Assembly: GCF_963678635.1 (NCBI RefSeq)
Contig: NC_087070.1
Span: 2,733,157-2,797,156, forward strand
Direction: 5' to 3'
Source of the DNA: Symsagittifera roscoffensis
Taxonomy: Eukaryota > Xenacoelomorpha > Acoela > Convolutidae
Length of the DNA: 64,000 nucleotides
The notes under the pieces are model-generated. The model had not been told where the DNA came from. It made no database searches and worked only from the letters and a program-made list of their open reading frames with translations. This document shows positions 44,197-57,100 of the stretch, piece after piece (the stretch's first letter is position 1; the number at the start of each line of letters is the position of its first letter). The position numbers and the translations under genes were made by a program.

Positions 44197-45225
44197 ACAT
44201 AATGAAGACTCTTTCATATAATTCAAGATTATTTTAGTTTTTTTTTCTGGAAAAGTATTAAAATGTGTTCACGCCCAAGTTTTTTTATACTGCAGTTTAT
44301 TTCATTTGTTAAAAGGAGGGCAAATGCAACTATTGAACAGCGAATAAATAGATTTCACAAAAACATGATCGAATTCTAGTTTTGACTGTGGATTTTAATT
44401 TTAAGATAGATTTCCCGGAGGACTAAAAAATTTACCCATTGTTCAAGTTTTGTCAATTTGCGTTAAAGTTTTGATTGAAAGGTATCCGTCATTAATAGTT
44501 CATAAAAATCGAAAAAATTTTAAGCCATATAATTTAATTTTTTTATTATGAAAGTTGAAGTCAGACAGACTTCAACTTTCATAATAAAAAAATTAAATTA
44601 TATGGCTTAAAATTTTTTCGATTTTTATGAACTATTAATGACGGATACCTTTCAATCAAAACTTTAACGCAAATTGACAAAACTTGAACAATGGGTAAAT
44701 TTTTTAGTCCTCCGGGAAATCTATCTTAAAATTAAAATCCACAGTCAAAACTAGAATTCGATAATGTTTTTGTGAAATCTATTTATTCGCTGTTCAATAG
44801 TTGCATTTGCCCTCCTTTTAACAAATGAAATAAACTGCAGTATAAAAAAACTTGGGCGTGAACACATTTTAATACTTTTCCAGAAAAAAAAACTAAAATA
44901 ATCTTGAATTATATGAAAGAGTCTTCATTATGCCCAAGTTTTTTTATACTGCAGTTTATTTCATTTGTTAAAAGGAGGGCAAATGCAACTATTGAACAGC
45001 GAATAAATAGATTTCACAAAAACATGATCGAATTCTAGTTTTGACTGTGGATTTTAATTTTAAGATAGATTTCCCGGAGGACTAAAAAATTTACCCATTG
45101 TTCAAGTTTTGTCAATTTGCGTTAAAGTTTTGATTGAAAGGTATCCGTCATTAATAGTTCATAAAAATCGAAAAAATTTTAAGCCATATAATTTAATTTT
45201 TTTATTATGAAAGTTGAAGTCTGTC
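44197..45225. repeat. Direct-inverted-direct triplication of a family A copy
   Basis: Arm 1 (about 44197-44571) is followed by its near-perfect reverse complement (about 44577-44932) and then a third direct copy (44933-45225). Arms differ by about one base (CATGATCGAATTC against CATTATCGAATTC), so the rearrangement is very recent or an assembly or amplification artefact. Confidence 0.93.
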
Positions 45226-45679
45226 TGTTGGCCATTTTTGAAGCACTTAGCAATCATATAAGATTCCTGATTTTTAGAGAACTTCAAGGTGATACATGAA
45301 TAATCAACCCTTAAATTTCTTGAAATTTGTAGTGTGAAATTCAACGTTCTAAAACATTGTAACCATTTTTCAAGTGCAATTAAAAACAGTCTCTGTCTTT
45401 TACATTAGCTAAAAGTCTTCTGATGGTCTTTTGGCTTTGTTTTTTTTGTCATTGCGTTTTAATTAAAGTACGATTTTGCAGCATTTGCTTCATGTGGGTG
45501 TTCATTTTAGCTTTCACAGAAACTGATTAGTCTCTTGCTGTCACATCAGATAAAGAGTAGTTCAAACTTGAGAATTTTATCAGTGAGTGATGTTTTGTCG
45601 TTCCCGTGGGCAAAACTTCGAAATTTTACACGTGCTTAAACGTTGAATGACGTGTCTAAATCTAACGGTCAATTAGGTG

Positions 45680-46215
45680 TAAAAAGTTATCGTTTCGTGT
45701 AACGGTTACATGTTAGGCCCAAATAGGCGCTAATGTGCTCTCTGACTTAACGTGATTTAACTTTCGAATTTAACCTCATTTAACATTAAGTTAGATTATA
45801 TGATGTTAAAATGATTGAACTAGTTTTGAAACGCTAAAACTAATTGAACGTAATTTAACGTTAACTCAAGTTAAGCTCGGTTAAAATGAGTAAACCTACA
45901 CTTAATCTAACTTTGATTTAGGTTAACTGAAGTTGAACGGCTTCAACGGAAGTTGATCAGCTGAACGTTGATTAACGTTAAATTAGGTTGAAATATGACG
46001 ATCGGCTTAACGTTGCTTAAAATTAAGTTAGGTTTTAAAAACTGTCCGGAAACTTTGTTGAACCTAATTCAACGTTGAGCAAATTTAAACATTTTTAAGC
46101 AGATCATCATATTTTAATTGAATTCGACAAGTTGAATTAAGTTAAAATACGATGATCTGCTCAACATTTTTTAACGTTGCTCAACGTTAAATTAAGTTAA
46201 ATGCGGTATAAAAAT
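45680..46215. repeat. Cryptically repetitive zone rich in AACGTTAA/GTTAAATTAGGTTAA words
   Basis: About 530 bp in which TTAACGTTAA, GTTGAACC, AACGTTGA and TTAAGTTAAA words recur every 10-25 bp on both strands without a fixed period. Sparser examples continue to about 48420. Confidence 0.75.
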
Positions 46216-46389
46216 CATCGTAGGAAAAGTAAATAAATTGTATGGTGAGAAATCAAAAAGGTGAGCATAAAATGATTCCAGCAAGACTATGGAATCACGG
46301 AATGCACGATTGCGAAATGAAAATCCAAAAGAAAAGAATTTGAGTTTTGAGAAGAATTTCCAGCGAAGTGAGTTTGAGTTTTGAGAAGA

Positions 46390-48235
46390 ATTTCAGAGAT
46401 ATTTGAGTTCATTATTGAGGTTCTGGCATTTCTTCATCATCAGAGCCAGAATCAGGCAATACTAATACATCTTGGCGGCTCTGACCGTTGCGGTTTCCAG
46501 GCGAGGTACAGGATGTTGAGCGACCTCTACGGTAGTTTTTTGGAGTTCTCGACCCGCGTCGGGAGATAAGACACTGTGGGAATGGGTGGTTGAGGGTGCA
46601 CTGAACAACACGGCTCAACTCTGCTGTAACATAACCACACCTGAATAACACCCTGGACTGTTGCACTGGTATCTTGGTTTGGGAATGTGTCGTGGAATCT
46701 CAAACACAAACACCATTGATTAACTCAAAAACACATAACTTAACGCTAACTTCCCTTATAAATGCGACTTTTGCACCAGACACAGCAACATTAACATACT
46801 TTCTTGAAAATCGCTCTCTGGCCTGTTTCACCCAGTTTTGCAGTCTATTGGTGGCTGCGTTGGGGTTACTATCATAATGACACTGCAGCACTTGAACCAG
46901 GATGAGTAGGATGTTCCTTTCTGTTGAGTAACACAACGCAATCTGCCCTCTCATCATCCTCGTCATGAAAGACTCAGTCATCCCCGAAGGACGCAGGCCC
47001 TTACTCAGATCGAATAGCTGCAGCCTTTTTTGGAACATAACACATGTTAACAACAAATAACAGGCATCGTTTGGGTTAGGATTAGAGGGGATTTCAAAAA
47101 AAAAGTTTTTGGAAAAGTTTCTACTGGTTAACATCAGTTAACGTTCAGAAAGGTGTAGACAAAATTTTCGACTGTAAAAAAGGTGACCCACTTTTTGAAT
47201 TTGAGCCTTTGAAACTATGCGAAGCATTTGACATACTCAAGCAGATTAGATGTTTCCACTGCAACCGCATCCTCTCCCAGTCACCTTTTCATTTGTGTTT
47301 CCATGATCAAGTTTGTATTGTTTCAATAATCACTTTGAGCTAAAACATAGCAAAATGTGAAAAAACGTTAACGGAGGTATAATGTGGCTTTCACAATTCA
47401 ACTCACAAACACATAACTGAACGTGAACTTTTGTTTAAAGGGTTTAAAAAGTACTGAGATAACTAGGACTAAGAGAAGTACTAGGACATAACTACCTCTA
47501 AAAGTGTGAGCCGTTCTGAGTTACCAAGCCGAAAAGGAGTCCGCTGCACCGGGACTGAACTCGAACTGCAAGCTCTATTATCGTCCAGGATCACGACTTC
47601 CTCGACCTGTTTGGCTTTCTTCTTTTCGGGACTTGTCTCCCGGTCCCCATCAGAGAAAAATTCATCGCGCCACTGCTGATTGCAGAGATATTCATGATTG
47701 TTGCAGCTGCCTGTATCTAAAACTAAATCAAATTAGTAAGTAGAACACCAACGAAAAACCAACGCCTTATCGTAACACCTGACTCAACGTTAAACAAGGA
47801 TTAACAACGATAAAACAAGAAATTCTTAAGGTTAAATAACTTGACTACAAGTCAGAATATCGGCGCCATCATCGCTTTCGTCATCAGCGGGAGTGTCTCT
47901 AGAAGATAATTCGCGGACCTCTTGATGGTCAACTGAACTTGTTTCCTTCTTGTTGGATCATTGATCTGAGGAGACTGTTTCTGAAGCGGGGGAGCACCGG
48001 CACCCGCACCACCCTCTTCAGCAGTAGAAAAATCAGGAGCACCACTTTCATCACCGTTGCGTTGAGTTGAGTCCCTTGTCTTGGCGCCTTTCACATACTT
48101 TTCCGCCAAGCTCGACTATGGGAAGCTTTTTTCAGACGACCAGCAGACTTCACTTTTCCATTTTAAGTTCACATCAGCACCGGTCTCCAGTATATTCTTA
48201 GCTAAACTTTGTGTCGGATAATGCCCCTCTCTGAA
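46390..48235 (-). CDS. Unrecognised candidate gene with SUMO-interacting-like motifs
   Basis: Exon-like minus-strand segments, none assigned to a family. (a) About 48235-47852: acceptor TTTTTCTTCAG, GHYPTQSLAKNILETGADVN, one in-frame TAG near 48115, then AEKYVKGAKTRDSTQRN and a Gly/Ala/Pro linker. (b) 47716-47496: DTGSCNNHEYLCNQQWRDEF, SPEKKKAKQVEEVVILDDNR, SERLTLLE, with acceptor-like TTTTAG and donor-like GTAGTT. (c) 47017-46800: LFDLSKGLRPSGMTESFMTR, an ALCYSTERNILLILVQVLQ helix and LQNWVKQARERFSRK, donor GTATGT; it joins (b) in phase. (d) About 46668-46412: RVVQCTLNHPFPQC, an Arg/Ser-rich stretch, then DVLVLPDSGSDDEEMPEPQ and stop. VVILDD and VLVLPDSGSDDEE look like SUMO-interacting motifs (hydrophobic core then acidic). 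The link (c) to (d) is unresolved and the TAG in (a) may mean decay. Confidence 0.45.
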
Positions 48236-49184
48236 GAAAAAGGAGGTGAATACACGTAACTTAACGGTATTTATTTTTGCTAAACGTTGAAAAGCGTCTA
48301 GGATGGCTAGCAGATAAGCTGTCTTGGAAAATTTTTAAAACGTTGGTTAACGTTAAACAGCGTTTATCTGTTGATCTTACCCTTGCTTAAAGTTAAATGA
48401 GGTGTAAATTCGTTAAGCAACACTTTCTCTAGGTTAGCTGCTTGACATCTAATTTCGAATTCCCATCGACTTCTAATTCCCATTGAATTTAAGTTTTTTC
48501 TATTGATCCAGTTTTCTCAAATTGGATTAATTTAAGCAAAAAACGTGCCCATTTTTGTCTATTTTTTCTTCTAAATTGAAAAGTTGATTATTTATAGAAA
48601 AAACTAGTCAGCTTTTGTTTCAGTTTCATTGCGTTCATTACTCTATTCCAACTGTCAGTTGGCTATGTTTCTTTTATTCAATTTTTCTGATGAAGATCGT
48701 GGAAGAATTTTGAAATGGAATTTTCATTTTCGGAGTTGCTAATTTTGGCGGTCTTAACATCTACCAATTAAATAGATTATGTGGTTTCAATGTGATATTT
48801 AAAGTTCATGGATAGACACAAACTAATTTTAAAGTTGGTTTTGTATACTTTAAATAACAGGCCTTTCACTTGGCACATGTTTAAGAAGTCCCGATTTTGA
48901 CATGTTGAAGCATTTTCAACGTATTGTTTTTTGTATGTTATACGAAAGAATTTTTCAGCTATATCATATATTGTAATGCATAAGAAAATTAATTTGGCAC
49001 ATGTTTAAGAATTCGTTATGTTGGCCTGTTAAAAGGATACATTGTAAGGGTTAAAATATTTAACCAAGTCGAACATTTAAACTCTGTCGGTGTGCGAATA
49101 TTTCAACTCTACATTCGTCCTTTATCCGCAACGTAAAACTCATTTTTTTTAAATTTACCAATATATTCAACTTCATTTGAAATT

Positions 49185-49875
49185 CTCAACACTATAATGG
49201 GGGTGCTAGCAGAGTATATTCAGGCGCTGCAAACTTGACGTCTAAATATGACTGCACAAATTCTTTTGGTTTTCGAGATATGGCGTTTTCTGTGTTTTTT
49301 TTTCTTCAATTTTTCAAAACTTAGATGTAAAAAAAGTAACCGAATTTGAAATTCTCAGCCGTGTAATGGGGTGCTGTCAGGATACTCTTAGGGATAGAAA
49401 AACTGGATTCCAAGTGTGACTGCTCAAATCCTTTTAGTTTTCGAGACATGGCGTTGTTTATGATTTTTCTCAAAAAACAAAAAAGAGTTGTTGGAACTTG
49501 AAATTCTCAAATGTATGGTGGGGTGCTGTCAGAGTACACTCAGGGGTAGCAATTCTTCACTCCAAGTAAATTTGCTCAAATCCTTTTGATTTCCGAATTG
49601 TGACGATTTTTCTGATTTTTTCGAAATTTTTTTTCGAAAACTTAGTATGAAAATAAACTAACAGAACTCGAATTTGTGAACCCTCAAGTGGAGTCCTGTC
49701 AGTTACACATTGGCGTTGCAAATTTGCTATCCACATACATCTGCTCTAATCTTTTTGGTTTCCAATATGGTTTTTTGATTTTTTTTTTTTTTTCAAAAAA
49801 CTTGAAATACAAAAAGTAACCGAGCTTGAAATTCTCAACCCTAATAGAGGGGTTCTGCTCGGGAAAATTCAGGAG
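49185..49875 (+). repeat. Degenerate satellite array, family D, about 5 units (in copy 1)
   Basis: Unit anchors at about 49187, 49357, 49506, 49677 and 49837 (CAACACTATAATGGGGGTGC, GTGTAATGGGGTGCTGTCAG and so on), each followed by TGACTGC(T/A)CAAAT and TTTTGGTTTTCGAGATATGG. Spacing 150-172 bp. Same family as 42455-43110. Confidence 0.85.
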
Positions 49876-50999
49876 AATGAGCACGTTGAAGCTTGAGAGA
49901 TCAGTAACTTAGAATCAAGCGATACCGGGTCCAGGATTAGATTTTAAGGATTGATTGAAAACCTTCATGGTTCACCTTCTACATTTAATTATTTGACTTG
50001 CTACCTACGAAAAATATACGCCATCAAATTGGACGAACCGACGTCAAAATTTGAATTTAACGGATTATTCAAATGAAAGGAGAACAGAGTTATGAAATGT
50101 AGATTTGAAAAATTTAAGACATTTTGTTAGAGGAACCAAAAATCTCATCAATTATATCATCAGGATGGAGGCCATTATACTACTTCGACTAAAATAACCC
50201 TCACAAAAATATATGAATGGTTCTTTGAAACTTTTTTATACCGAGACCAGAGATGTTCATGTAAATCACTCCGCAGATGTGGAAGCAGCAGCATAGTTAA
50301 CAAGGTAAGAGTACAGTGATATGCCGGGTATGAGAACGGAAACCCGAGACATTCGAAATCTTCTATGTTAATTATATACTTTCTCCAGTGAGCTTTTTGC
50401 TGTTTTTCTTGGCAATTTGGCTCCACTGCCCTAGAGTGTTGCGACTGCCGAAAACAAGCTTTTTTGAAGATACTCAAAATTTTGTTTGATGAACAATAGC
50501 TGATTTCCTTTGACAAGCTTGCTGTTATCTTTCCGTAAAACGCTTGATTATAATAAAGATTTGGTGATCTCGAAAAACGCTGCGGAAAAACGATGTCTGA
50601 AAGGCTTTTCTCCCATAAGACGATTAAAGACGCAATTGACCGTACTGCGACGTGTTGTAGTCACTTCTACCTCAGTGACGTTTTAGTATGTCTGCTTGAG
50701 ACAAAGATCCACTAGTACCTCTTTTTGAAATTTTTCATTTTGCTTTTTTCTATCGAAGAAGTTTAATATAGTCTGTTCAATGAGACTTTCTGTAGTGATT
50801 CTACAGTTTGAACTCAAACCTTCAAAGAAAAGCATTCATTTGGTTAAAATTTGTTGAACTAGTTGTGTCTAACTTACCATGTTTTTCAGCTTAGAAGTTA
50901 TTGACTCTTTTTAATCATGCATTTTTATACTTTTTGTTGATTTTCAGCCAGTCGCATATTTTCATTTTATGGATGCTGTTGGGCCCTAAAGTTCATTAA

Positions 51000-51712
51000 C
51001 TATATGATTACTTTACTTCTGCTTAGATCCAGAATTTGCTGTCAGTTTTTGGGACATTTTTTTAATCTGAATTGGTTCTTCTCGGGTTTTTGTTCCGACC
51101 ATTGGAAATGGGGAGGAACTTTGTATTCGGTGTAAATTAGTTTTTTTCTCTTTTTTGTTTTCCATGCAAAATCAGCTACCACAGATACTATCGGAGAGAG
51201 TTGAGTGGCTTATCATGATAAAGCTCTTTCAGTCGTGATTCGAACGACATTAAAATCAAAAAATTATCCCAAAGTCGAGAAAAACCTGTTTAAAATTTTT
51301 GATTTTTAGTTTAATTTCGAGCAAAAAGCGCGATCGAGAAACGTCCGTTATATGAACGTTAACTATTTTTTAAAATAATTTTAGGCTCACAGAACTTCAT
51401 TTTACTATCACGAAAATTAGTTTCTCACTGAAACGCGTTTCTTTCAGTGCTTATTTGACGATAAAGATTTTCAAAAAGCTGAAAAGCTATTGACAAAAAT
51501 AAGAAAAAATTAGAAAATTTTTCTAACATTTTTTAAAAAATTTCTTGTTTGGCATTCATTTTTTGAATTAAATTTTGTCGATCATCCATTATTCACTAAT
51601 TCTCTACGCGATCAGATAGTTCTCAAATCACGCCGCGCACTAAAAAGACACTAATTTTTTGAATTTTTAATGAATATGGTCGGAAAATTCTGTGCTACTG
51701 GAACAGCAACCG
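51000..51712 (+). repeat. Dispersed repeat family B (in duplication copy 1)
   Basis: Matches 30660-31530. Carries GGAGGAACTTTGTATTCGG, CATGCAAAATCAGCTACCAC and ATGGTCGGAAAATTCTGTGC. Confidence 0.65.
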
Positions 51713-52534
51713 GCTATCCGTCTTCATTTTTTTGGCTCCGATGTTTTTTCTTTTTCAGTTTTTAAAACAGTTTGTTTTAAGCAATGACCGGATTTTCCTT
51801 TTTTTATTATTCCCTTTTCAGTTTTTCAAACTGTTCATTGTAAAGAATGACAGGCTGTTTCTTTTCTGTTTTCGTTTTATCATGAAGTTTTTCAATGAAT
51901 CAATTTCAAGCAGTGCTGATTATAATCGGGAATTGATGCTGTCTTGTTGGTTACATATTTTTTTACTAAAAAAAATTTATGCTTCTGCCGAATTCATCTT
52001 AAGAATCATGAAATTGTTACATCATTATTGTTCAAATGCTCGGAGGTGTTTACAAGTGTTTTCCAAAGTTTTTTTCCCCATCTTTAATAACTAGCGCTCT
52101 GAAAAACAGAAAAAAGTTTGGAGTGTTTTACTGGGAAGAAAACTTTTTAAAAATCAAGTCGCAAATATTAGTGCTATTTTTCGTGATTAGTTGCAGTAGG
52201 CATTGTTGGCAATTTAAATTATGTGCTTCGAAATTTGATTGCTAATTAGTTAACACAGTTAGTGCTATTTCAATTCAGCATTTAAACCGAAAAAGCTTTA
52301 AGCTTCATGCAACAGCATTTTAATACAAATTCCAGTTGAGAATTTGCTCAATCCTTGTTCTTCGCAAAGCTTTTGAGATGCATAATTTATACACAATTGG
52401 TTTTAAACGTTCAAGTTTATTACATGAAAAGTTAAAGTGGTTGCTTTTAGTTCATCACATTCTGAATTATTAGATTTAAAATTTATAAAAGCCGCGTTTG
52501 TGTATGCGAAGTATAAGCTTCGTTTCTGTGACGG
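51713..52534. other. 822-bp block unique to duplication copy 1
   Basis: Present between AACAGCAACCG and ATAACCTTAATG. Its right end contains TGCGAAGTATAAGCTTCG, a word of the same type as at 15570, 19690, 32590 and 37590. Either an insertion in copy 1 or a deletion in copy 2. Confidence 0.8.
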
Positions 52535-53664
52535 ATAACCTTAATGACTTTTTACTGCAATTTTTGATTCAAGATTGAAAGAACGTTAATATAATACGAC
52601 AATTGAACCTCCAGCAAGTTTTTATGAGGCTGATCTTTAGGAATTTTCAGCTTTGAAGCAATATTTCATCATATGACAATTAATCATCCGACTATTGAAA
52701 ATGGCGAGGAACTTTGTCTTAGGGTGCGTTTTTGTTTATTTGTCACACAATTATGTACCATAACTAATCATCTGGATGGTTCAAGTGATATATCATATTA
52801 AAGCCCTTTTAGCCGCGATTCGAACGACTAATTTCAACACCATGCAAATCCATCCATTCTCTTGTAGCACCTCGGGCACTTATCAGAGCTGCGAAGGCAA
52901 ATTGACCATTTTTTGTTTCTCATCATTTTGCAAAGCACGAACTGAAATCGAACAAAGGGTCTTCAAAATGATTTATTAACAATCAGTTTGTTTTTAAGGT
53001 ATTTGAAAAAAAAAATGAAATAACCAATTGTTATAAAAACTAAAGCTTTTTCCTTTCGTTACCCTCCTGATATAATCGTTTTTTAAATTGTCTAACTAGT
53101 AGTTTAACAAATTGAAATATGAAAACCAAATATGCTTGTTATGGCCCATTCAGTGTGCATGAAAATTTCAGTAAAATCAATCATTTCACCGAAAAATACT
53201 TAAAAAATTCGTAGGTGGGAGGGGGGACGAAAAGAGCAAATTTTGGTACAAGGTAAATTTTGAAGACCAAATATGTTTGTCATGGCCTAATTAGTCTGCC
53301 TGTCAATTTTCATAACAATCGAACAAAGTGAACAGTAACTTCAAATATAAAAATTTGCAGGTGGGGGGGGGGGAAAGAGCCCAAACTAAAAAATTTCTAG
53401 CTATGATACTACCTTTCAACTCATTTTTTGCTGCCGTTCTTAGTTTCAGCTCCTGTTATACCTTTTCCAAGCCGGAGAAATATCGATTTAACCCACGTGC
53501 GTTTTTTTATTCAACTATATATTTTCGTTTGATGAGAAAAACGAACATCAAAAACACCATTGGCATTATTTTACAGCTGCGAGCAAAAACGTTCATTTGA
53601 ATGGTACGATTTTTCAATTCTTATATAATCACACTGGCAGCTTTTATTACGTGGTTAAACACAA

Positions 53665-54185
53665 GTATTCAGTTTTTCTTCGGTTCAGTTTTACCGCTAG
53701 GAGACTCAATCGATGACAAAAACGTTTTTAAGTGCTTGTATTTTTGTCTCACTGTGCGTACTCTTATATAGGTCTTGTTGATTTTTTTTTGTTTTTTTTT
53801 CAGGAAAAAGTCTTTAAATTTATTCGTGCTCAATTGTGATTTTTCGCGGTTTGACTTGTGGTTTCTTTTTAAGTTCAGTGCATTTCCATTGTTAAAAGGA
53901 AGGCAAACTCCACTATCAAACAGCAAACATGTAAAGGTCACGAAAAACGTGATCGACATCTAATTTCGAATTCCCATCGACTGCTAACTCCCATTGAATT
54001 AAAGTCTTTTCTATTGATCCAGTTTTCTCAAATTGGATTAATTTAAGCAAAAAACGTGTCCATTTTTGTCTCTTTTTTCTTCTAAATTGAAAAGTTGATT
54101 ATTTGTAGAAAAAACTAGTCAGCTTTTGTTTCAGTTTCATTGCGTTCATTACTCTATTCCAACTGTCAGTTGGCTATGTTTCTTT
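53665..54185 (+). repeat. Dispersed repeat family A bridging the two duplication copies
   Basis: TATATAGGTCTTGTTGATT, CAGGAAAAAGTCTTTAAATT, GTTAAAAGGAAGGCAAACTC, AAACGTGATCGACATCTAAT, ATTGATCCAGTTTTCTCAAA and TCCAACTGTCAGTTGGCTAT. Copy 1 begins at its GACATCTAATTTCG word (48444), i.e. within a family A repeat. Confidence 0.75.
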
Positions 54186-57100
54186 TATTCAATTTTTCTG
54201 ATGAAGATCGTGGAAGAATTTTGAAATGGCAATTTTCATTTTCGGAGTTGCTAACTTTGGCGGTCTTAACATCTACCAATTAAATAGATTATGTGGTTTC
54301 AATGTGATATTTAAAGTTCATGGATAGACACAAACTAATTTTAAAGTTGGTTTTGTATACTTTAATTAACAGGCGTTTCACTTGGCACATGTTTAAGAAG
54401 TCCCGATTTTGACATGTTGAAGCATTTTCAACGTATTGTTTTTTGTATGTTAAACGAAAGAATTTTTCAGCTATATCATATATTGTATTGCATAAGAAAT
54501 TTAATTTGGCACATGTTTAAGAATTCGTTATGTTGGCCTGTTAAAAGGATACATTGTAAGGGTCAAAATATTTACTCAAGTCGAATATTTAAACTCTGTC
54601 GGTGTGCGAATATTTCAACTCTACATTCGTCCTTTATCCGCAACGTAAAACTCATTTTTTTTTATTTCCCAATATTTTCAACTTCATTTGAAATTCTCAA
54701 CACTATAATGGGGGTGCTAGCAGAGTATATTCAGGCGCTGCAAACTTGACGTCTAAATATGACTGCACAAATTCTTTTGGTTTTCGAGATATGGCGTTTT
54801 CTGTGTTTTTTTTTCTTCAATTTTTCAAAACTTAGATGTAAAAAAAGTAACCGAATTTGAAATTCTCAGCCGTGTAATGGGGTGCTGTCAGGATACTCTC
54901 AGGGATAGAAAAACTGGATTCCAAGTGTGACTGCTCAACTCCTTTTAGTTTTCGAGACATGGCGTTGTTTATGATTTTTCTCAAAAAACAAAAAAGAGTT
55001 GTTGGAACTTGAAATTCTCAAATGTATGGTGGGGTGCTGTCAGAGTACACTCAGGGGTAGCAATTCTTCACTCCAAGTAAATTTGCTCAAATCCTTTTGA
55101 TTTCCGAGTTGTGATGATTTTTCTGATTTTTTCGAAATTTTTTTCCGAAAACTTAGTATGAAAATAAACTAACAGAACTCGAATTTCTGAACCCTCAAGT
55201 GGAGTCCTGTCAGTTACACATTGGCGTTGCAAATTTGCTATCCAAATACATCTGCTCTAATCTTTTTGGTTTCCAATATGGTTTTTTGATTTTTTTTTTT
55301 TCAAAAAACTTGAAATACAAAAAGTAACCGAGCTTGAAATTCTCAACCCTAATAGAGGGGTTCTGCTCGGGAAAATTCAGGAGAATGAGCACGTTGAAGC
55401 TTGAGAGATCAGAAACTTAGAATCAAGCGATACCGGGTCCAGGATTAGATTTTAAGGATTGATTGAAAACCTTCATGGTTCACCTTCTACATTTAATTAT
55501 TTGACTTGCTACCTACGAAAAATATACGCCATCAAATTGGACGAACCGACGTCAAAATTTGAATTTAACGGATTGTTCAAATGAAAGGAGAACAGAGTTA
55601 TGAAATTTAGATTTGAAAAATTTAAGACATTTTGTTAGAGGAACCAAAAATCTCATCAATTATATCATCAGGATGGAGGCCATTATACTACTTCTTCTAA
55701 AATAACCCTCACAAAAATATATGAAGGGTTCTTTGAAACTTTTTTATACCGAGACCAGAGATGTTCATGTAAATCACTCCGCAGATGTGGAAGCAGCAGC
55801 ATAGTTAACAAGGTAAGAGTACAGTGATATGCCGGGTATGAGAACGGAAACCCGAGACATTCGAAATCTTCTATGTTAATTATATACTTTCTCCAGTGAG
55901 CTTTTTGCTGTTTTTCTTGGCAATTTGGCTCCACTGCCCTAGAGTGCTGCGACTGCCGAAAACAAGCTTTTTTGAAGATACTCAAAATTTTGTTCGATGA
56001 ACAATAGCTGATTTCCTTTGACAAGCTTGCTGTTATCTTTCCGTAAAACGCTTGATTATAATAAAGATTTGGTGATCTCGAAAAACGCTGCGAAAAAACG
56101 GTGTCTAAAAGGTTTTTCTCCCATAAGACGATTAAAGACGCAATTGACCGTACTGCGACGTGTTGTAGTCACTTCTACCTCAGTGACGTTTTAGTATGTC
56201 TGCTTGAGACAAAGATCCACTAGTACCTCTTTTTGAAATTTTTCATTTTGCTTTTTTCTATCGAAGAAGTTTAATATAGTCTGTTCAATGAGACTTTCTG
56301 TAGTGATTCTACAGTTTGAACTCAAACCTTCAAAGAAAAGCATTCATTTGGTTAAAATTTGTTGAACTAGTTGTGTCTAACTTACCATGTTTTTCAGCTT
56401 AGAATTTATTGAATCTTTTTAATCATGCATTTTTATACTTTTTGTTGATTTTCAGCCAGTCGCATATTTTCATTTTATGGATGCTGTTGGGCCCTAAAGT
56501 TCATTAACTATATGATTACTTTACTTCTGCTTAGATCCAGAATTTGCTGTCAGTTTTTGGGACACTTTTTTAATCTGAATTGGTTCTTCTCGGGTTTTTG
56601 TTCCGACCATTGAAAATGGGGAGGAACTTTGTATTCGGTGTAAATTAGTTTTTTTCTCTTTTTTGTTTTCCATGCAAAATCAGCTACCACAGATACTATC
56701 GGAGAGAGTTGAGTGGCTTATCATGATAAAGCTTTTTCAGTCGTGATTCGAACGACATTAAAATCAAAAAATTATCCCAAAGTCGAGAAAAACCTGTTTA
56801 AAATTTTTGATTTTTAGTTTAATTTCGAGCAAAAAGCGCGATCGAGAAACGTCCGTTTTATGAACGTTAACTATTTTTTAAAATAATTTTAGGCTCACAG
56901 AACTTCATTTTACTATCACGAAAATTAGTTTCTCACTGAAACGCGTTTCTTTCAGTGCTTATTTGACGATAAAGATTTTCAAAAAGCTGAAAAGCTATTG
57001 ACAAAAATAAGAAAAAATTAGAAAATTTTTCTAACATTTTTTAAAAAATTTCTTGTTTGGTATTCATTTTTTGAATTAAACTTTGTCAATCATCCATTAT

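Larger units (their letters stand above)
48444..53669. repeat. Large tandem duplication, copy 1
   Basis: Aligns base by base with 53955-58246 (offset about 5511 at the left end), estimated 97-98% identical by eye. Copy 1 has an 822-bp block (51713-52534) replaced in copy 2 by 20 bp, plus a ~145-bp block near 53225-53370 absent from copy 2. Neither copy contains a recognised gene. The shared 113-codon minus frames (50175-50516 and 55683-56024) reflect the duplication. Confidence 0.95.

Noticed and set aside
50175-50516. 113-codon minus-strand frame conserved at 55683-56024
   Set aside because: The conservation is explained by the recent large tandem duplication. No start context, no domain, and amino acid changes between copies are not suppressed.
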